A model generated the notes under the pieces. It did not search any database. It was not told the DNA's origin and saw only the letters and a program-made list of their open reading frames with translations. Below, piece after piece: positions 5,454-7,807 of a stretch of DNA of 7,807 nt; the first letter of the stretch is position 1, and every line of letters starts with the position of its first letter. This DNA comes from Planktomarina sp. (GTDB lineage: Bacteria > Pseudomonadota > Alphaproteobacteria > Rhodobacterales > Rhodobacteraceae). The stretch spans positions 1 through 7,807 of the forward strand of contig JAKMFM010000175.1 of assembly GCA_022425445.1 (NCBI GenBank), given 5' to 3'. The position numbers were made by a program, and so were the translations under genes.

Positions 5454-7493
5454 TTATCGCCTCCGCCGCCGCCGCCCAGCGGAGGCGCTATCCCCACCGC
5501 CAGTGTTGAAATTTACATCCGGCAACGGCACAGCAGATTTGAGCGTTGTGAATGGATCATCTGAATTGGGAATTGCTGAGGCATTGACAAAATGCTCCTG
5601 AAACCGTGGTTCAATCGCGGTTTCAATTTTTTCAATCTGCCGTACGGTTTGCTCAATGGCTACTCGCTGTGCTGTGTCAATCAATGCAATGCGTGCGCCT
5701 GATCCCGCAGCATTTCCCGCAGAGGTTACCCGGTCAAAGGGCACATCGGGGATCATTCCCAAAACCAACGCGTGTTTTGGTGAAATATGCGCCCCGAAGG
5801 CGCCGGCTAGCACAACACGATCCACTTTATCCACGCCGAACTTATCCATCAGGAGCCTTGCGCCGGAATATAGGGCGGCTTTGGCCATTTGTATGGCGCG
5901 GATGTCGGGATTTGTGACCGTAATTTTTGGGCCCCCTTCAGCGCTGCCGTCATACATCACATAGCTGTGGGTGCGTCCGTCTAACACGCAGCGCGCTGTG
6001 CCGGTTTGTTCTGCCGAGCCAATAAGCCCGGATGGGTCCAGAATTCCAGCGATACGCATTTCGGCAATGGCTTCAATGATGCCCGAACCACAAATCCCAG
6101 TAATGCCGCTGCTCTTAATCGACTCCCAAAAACCGTCCTCATCAGACCAAAGCTCGCAGCCGATCACGCGGAAACGCGGCTCTTTCGATATCGGATCAAT
6201 TTCAACCTTTTCGATGGCCCCCGGTGCGGCGCGCTGGCCGGAACTGATCTGCGCCCCTTCGAAGGCCGGACCTGTGGGAGAGGAGCAGGCGAGCACCTTT
6301 TCCCGGTTGCCCAGCAAAATTTCCGCATTTGTCCCAACATCCACGACCAGTACCAAATCTTCTGAGAGATTTGGGGCTTCGGACAAAGCCACCGCGGCTG
6401 CATCTGCGCCCACATGGCCCGCAATGCAGGGTAAAATATAGGCGCGCGCGCTGGGATGAATATTGATGTCTAACTGATGAGCAAACAGGCGCAGGGCGTT
6501 CGAGGTGACCAAAGCAAAGGGCGCTTGCCCCAGCTCAAAGGGGTCAATTCCTAGGAAAAGATGGTGCATCACAGGATTGCAAACGAAGACCGCATCCATG
6601 ATCAAGCTTTTGTCTATCTCCGCCTCTGCCGAGATTTGGGTAAACAACGCGTCCATCCCGTCGCGCACCGCCCGGGTCATTTCCTGATCCCCGCCGGAGT
6701 TCATCATCGCATAGCTAACCCGGCTCATCAGGTCTTCGCCAAATCGAATTTGGGGGTTCATCAATCCAGAGGAGGCGACAACCTCACCGGTGCGTAGATC
6801 ACACAGATGGGCGGCGATTGTGGTTGATCCAAGATCTACGGCCATGCCATAGACCGTGCCCTCATAGAGTCCCGGCCACAAATGAATGATCTGAGGATCG
6901 CTGCCCGCGTCGGCATGGTGGACGGCGCAGGTCACCTTCCAGCCTCCTTTGCGCAAAATGGGCTGCATCTTTGGCAATATGCTGAAATCTGCCTGAACAT
7001 TTTTAAGCTGCCATTGGCTTTCCAAGGCGGCGACCAAACGCTCCAAATCCCCCGAGGGGTTGTGCATATCTGGTTCTTCCACTTCGACATAATAAATCCG
7101 GGTTGAGGGATTAAGTGTAATGTCAAGGACTTCTGCGCGTTTGCGGACCACTTGCTTGTGCACCTGGCTTTCGGGCGGTACGTCAATCACGATATCGCCC
7201 TGCACTGTCGCTTGGCAGCCCAGCCGGCGCCCATCAATCAAGCCGCGTTTGTCTTTGTAGCGTTGCTCAACCGCGTTCCAGTCCGATAGCGCGCCTTCGG
7301 CGACTGTGACTCCGTGTTTTGAAAATTCACCATAGCCTGGCGTGATCTGGCATTTAGAACAAATGCCGCGACCGCCGCAGACCGAGTCGAGATCTACGCC
7401 CAATTGCCGCGCCGCAGTGAGGATCGGTGTGCCGGTTTCGAAACGTCCACGTTTGCCTGAGGGGGTGAACAGCACCAGATGCTCTTGTGTCAT
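5454..7493 (-). CDS. RACo-type corrinoid activation protein: [2Fe-2S] ferredoxin domain fused to ASKHA ATPase domain
   Basis: Proteins of this family (RACo, RamA-like) use ATP to reduce inactive Co(II) corrinoid cofactors of methyltransferases back to Co(I). The 679 residues contain an N-terminal ferredoxin with Cys39, Cys45, Cys48 and Cys93 (C-x5-C-x2-C-x44-C; CGGRGICSKC), a linker and middle region (about 110-210), and an ASKHA ATPase domain. Its motifs are AVDLGSTTIAA (218-228), VVDVGTNAEI (383-392), SPTGPAFEGAQISSG (405-419), GICGSGIIEAI (466-476) and LAGAFGAHI (562-570). The start ATG has AAAGG six bases upstream (7500-7504). Past residue 640 comes a low-complexity tail, FNTGGGDSASAG followed by six Arg, at the stop. 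No corrinoid protein or methyltransferase gene is nearby. In roseobacters the partner could be a split methionine synthase or an MttB-like demethylase; which one cannot be told here. The [2Fe-2S] centre would be a client of the adjacent SUF system, as are all Fe-S proteins. Confidence 0.9.
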   Translation of the reverse strand: MTQEHLVLFTPSGKRGRFETGTPILTAARQLGVDLDSVCGGRGICSKCQITPGYGEFSKHGVTVAEGALSDWNAVEQRYKDKRGLIDGRRLGCQATVQGDIVIDVPPESQVHKQVVRKRAEVLDITLNPSTRIYYVEVEEPDMHNPSGDLERLVAALESQWQLKNVQADFSILPKMQPILRKGGWKVTCAVHHADAGSDPQIIHLWPGLYEGTVYGMAVDLGSTTIAAHLCDLRTGEVVASSGLMNPQIRFGEDLMSRVSYAMMNSGGDQEMTRAVRDGMDALFTQISAEAEIDKSLIMDAVFVCNPVMHHLFLGIDPFELGQAPFALVTSNALRLFAHQLDINIHPSARAYILPCIAGHVGADAAAVALSEAPNLSEDLVLVVDVGTNAEILLGNREKVLACSSPTGPAFEGAQISSGQRAAPGAIEKVEIDPISKEPRFRVIGCELWSDEDGFWESIKSSGITGICGSGIIEAIAEMRIAGILDPSGLIGSAEQTGTARCVLDGRTHSYVMYDGSAEGGPKITVTNPDIRAIQMAKAALYSGARLLMDKFGVDKVDRVVLAGAFGAHISPKHALVLGMIPDVPFDRVTSAGNAAGSGARIALIDTAQRVAIEQTVRQIEKIETAIEPRFQEHFVNASAIPNSDDPFTTLKSAVPLPDVNFNTGGGDSASAGRRRRRR
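5458..5487 (-). repeat. Perfect 9-bp inverted repeat at the 3' end of the RACo-like gene
   Basis: CGCCTCCGC (5458-5466) and GCGGAGGCG (5479-5487) are perfect inverted copies separated by 12 bases that consist mainly of CCG/GCC repeats. On the - strand transcript this would be a GC-rich stem-loop ending one base before the TAA stop codon at 5454-5456. There is no T-run after it in either direction, so it does not look like a standard intrinsic terminator. It could arise simply from the codon choice of the Ser-Ala-Gly-Arg tail, or it could stabilise the mRNA 3' end. Confidence 0.5.
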
Positions 7494-7520
7494 GGGGAAC
7501 CTTTAAAGAAGAACTTGCGC

Positions 7521-7649
7521 TCAACTTACTGCGCTTCGGCCAAGGGTAAAGAGCTGGAACGGCCGAAAATGGTCATTCCGCGGCAGATCAGGAAAAATCA
7601 AGACAAGAGCAGCTAAAATTGACAACAAAACGCCCAGGGCCTGTGCCAT
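7521..7649 (-). CDS. Possible 42-residue single-pass membrane protein ORF (tentative)
   Basis: An ATG at 7649 opens 42 codons ending in TGA (7521-7523), 27 bp before the start of the RACo-like gene on the same strand. The product would begin MAQALGVLLSILAALVLIF, a single plausible membrane helix or signal-like segment, followed by a short basic, aromatic tail (NDHFRPFQLFTLGRSAVS). No Shine-Dalgarno precedes the ATG. An in-frame GTG at 7679 would extend it to 52 residues and has a G-rich stretch directly upstream, but too close for a good site. I recognise no homologue. It could be a leader gene of the downstream operon or a chance open frame; chance is at least as likely. Confidence 0.22.
   Translation of the reverse strand: MAQALGVLLSILAALVLIFPDLPRNDHFRPFQLFTLGRSAVS
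7535..7567. repeat. 7-bp inverted repeat in the RACo-guaB intergenic region
   Basis: TTCGGCC (7535-7541) and GGCCGAA (7561-7567) form a perfect inverted repeat with a 19-base spacer. It lies 42-74 bp upstream of the RACo-like start codon, between two divergent genes. It may be an operator for a dimeric regulator or a weak hairpin. Seven-base matches occur by chance fairly often at this composition, and the repeat also falls inside the tentative small ORF. Confidence 0.3.
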
Positions 7650-7670
7650 GATAGCGCGAATAGGTATAAA

Positions 7671-7700
7671 TTGAGCCACCCCCCTTTCGGTTTGTATTTA
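7671..7700 (+). promoter_or_regulatory. Candidate promoter of guaB
   Basis: TTGAGC (7671-7676) and TATTTA (7695-7700) are separated by 18 bases and lie about 50 bp upstream of the guaB start codon, giving an expected leader of roughly 40 nt. The match to a sigma-70-type promoter is moderate. The whole 256-bp gap (7494-7749) must also hold the promoter of the divergent RACo-like gene, which I could not place convincingly. Confidence 0.4.
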
Positions 7701-7749
7701 CCCGTGCGATAGGAAAGCGCCAAGTGATACCTGCTTTAGGAGGACTCCC

Positions 7750-7807
7750 ATGGAGATTCGCGAGGCTTTAACTTTTGACGATGTTTTATTGGTTCCGGCG
7801 CAAAGTT
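7750..7807 (+). CDS. guaB: GuaB, IMP dehydrogenase (first 19 codons; 3' end outside window)
   Basis: IMP dehydrogenase oxidises IMP to XMP with NAD+, the committed step of guanine nucleotide synthesis. Only MEIREALTFDDVLLVPAQS is present, but the LTFDDVLLVPAQS block near the N-terminus is highly characteristic of bacterial GuaB, which is normally about 480-490 residues. The ATG is set by a strong AGGAGGA at 7738-7744 with a five-base spacer. It is transcribed divergently from the RACo-like gene, and no functional link between the two is evident. The catalytic cysteine loop and CBS domains lie beyond the window. Confidence 0.92.
   Translation, partial: MEIREALTFDDVLLVPAQS

Noticed and set aside
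5463..5474. CCG trinucleotide repeat as a CRISPR-like or mobile-element repeat
   Set aside because: There are only four consecutive units, all coding for the arginine tail, with no spacers, flanking duplications or transposase.
5971..6441. 156-codon open frame on the + strand opposite the RACo-like gene
   Set aside because: It is antisense to the conserved ASKHA motifs, Ser/Pro/Ile-rich and of no recognisable family.
7619..7624. TTGACA hexamer as the -35 box of guaB
   Set aside because: It is a perfect hexamer, but 16-18 bases downstream there is only GC-rich sequence (CTGTGCCA), so no usable -10 element.

Overview
The window looks like a chromosomal segment of an alphaproteobacterium, most likely a Rhodobacterales (Roseobacter/Rhodobacter-type) bacterium. 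The main reasons are the sufB-C-D, membrane-gene pair, sufS arrangement, the alphaproteobacterial style of the RACo-like ferredoxin/ASKHA protein, and a tRNA promoter of the TTGAC-N17 type. Base composition is only moderately GC-rich by eye, which would suit a marine member of the group. Genus cannot be resolved from this sequence. Nothing points to a plasmid, phage or insertion sequence.

Region 1 (about 1-5277, + strand) is most of a SUF iron-sulfur cluster assembly operon. It holds the C-terminal 305 residues of SufB, then the ATPase SufC, SufD, two small polytopic membrane proteins that resemble the YIP1 family, and the cysteine desulfurase SufS. After a 61-bp sufB-sufC gap the genes are packed very tightly: sufC-sufD share one base (TAATG), sufD runs directly into the first membrane gene, and both following junctions are ATGA overlaps. 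Expression by translational coupling is therefore likely. SufS takes sulfur from cysteine, the SufB-SufC-SufD complex builds the cluster, and the two membrane proteins have no assigned role. No sufE, sufA or sufT lies between sufB and the end of the operon; sufS is the last gene.

Region 2 (5278-5453) holds a tRNA-Gly with anticodon CCC on the - strand, with an encoded CCA end and a well-formed promoter just upstream.

Region 3 (5454-7493, - strand) is a 679-residue RACo-type protein: an N-terminal [2Fe-2S] ferredoxin domain fused to an ASKHA ATPase domain. Such proteins reductively reactivate corrinoid (B12) methyltransferases. No corrinoid protein or methyltransferase partner is present here, so the partner must be encoded elsewhere. 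The protein ends in six arginines, and the DNA coding for them forms one arm of a perfect 9-bp inverted repeat next to the stop codon.

Region 4 (7494-7807) is a 256-bp divergent intergenic region followed by the first 19 codons of guaB (IMP dehydrogenase, + strand) behind a strong ribosome binding site. The intergenic region contains a candidate guaB promoter, a 7-bp inverted repeat, and a possible 42-codon membrane-protein ORF on the - strand. All three are tentative.

Most of the window is well-understood housekeeping DNA. The parts most worth following up are the coupled pair of uncharacterised membrane genes inside the suf operon and the stand-alone corrinoid activator with its poly-arginine tail.
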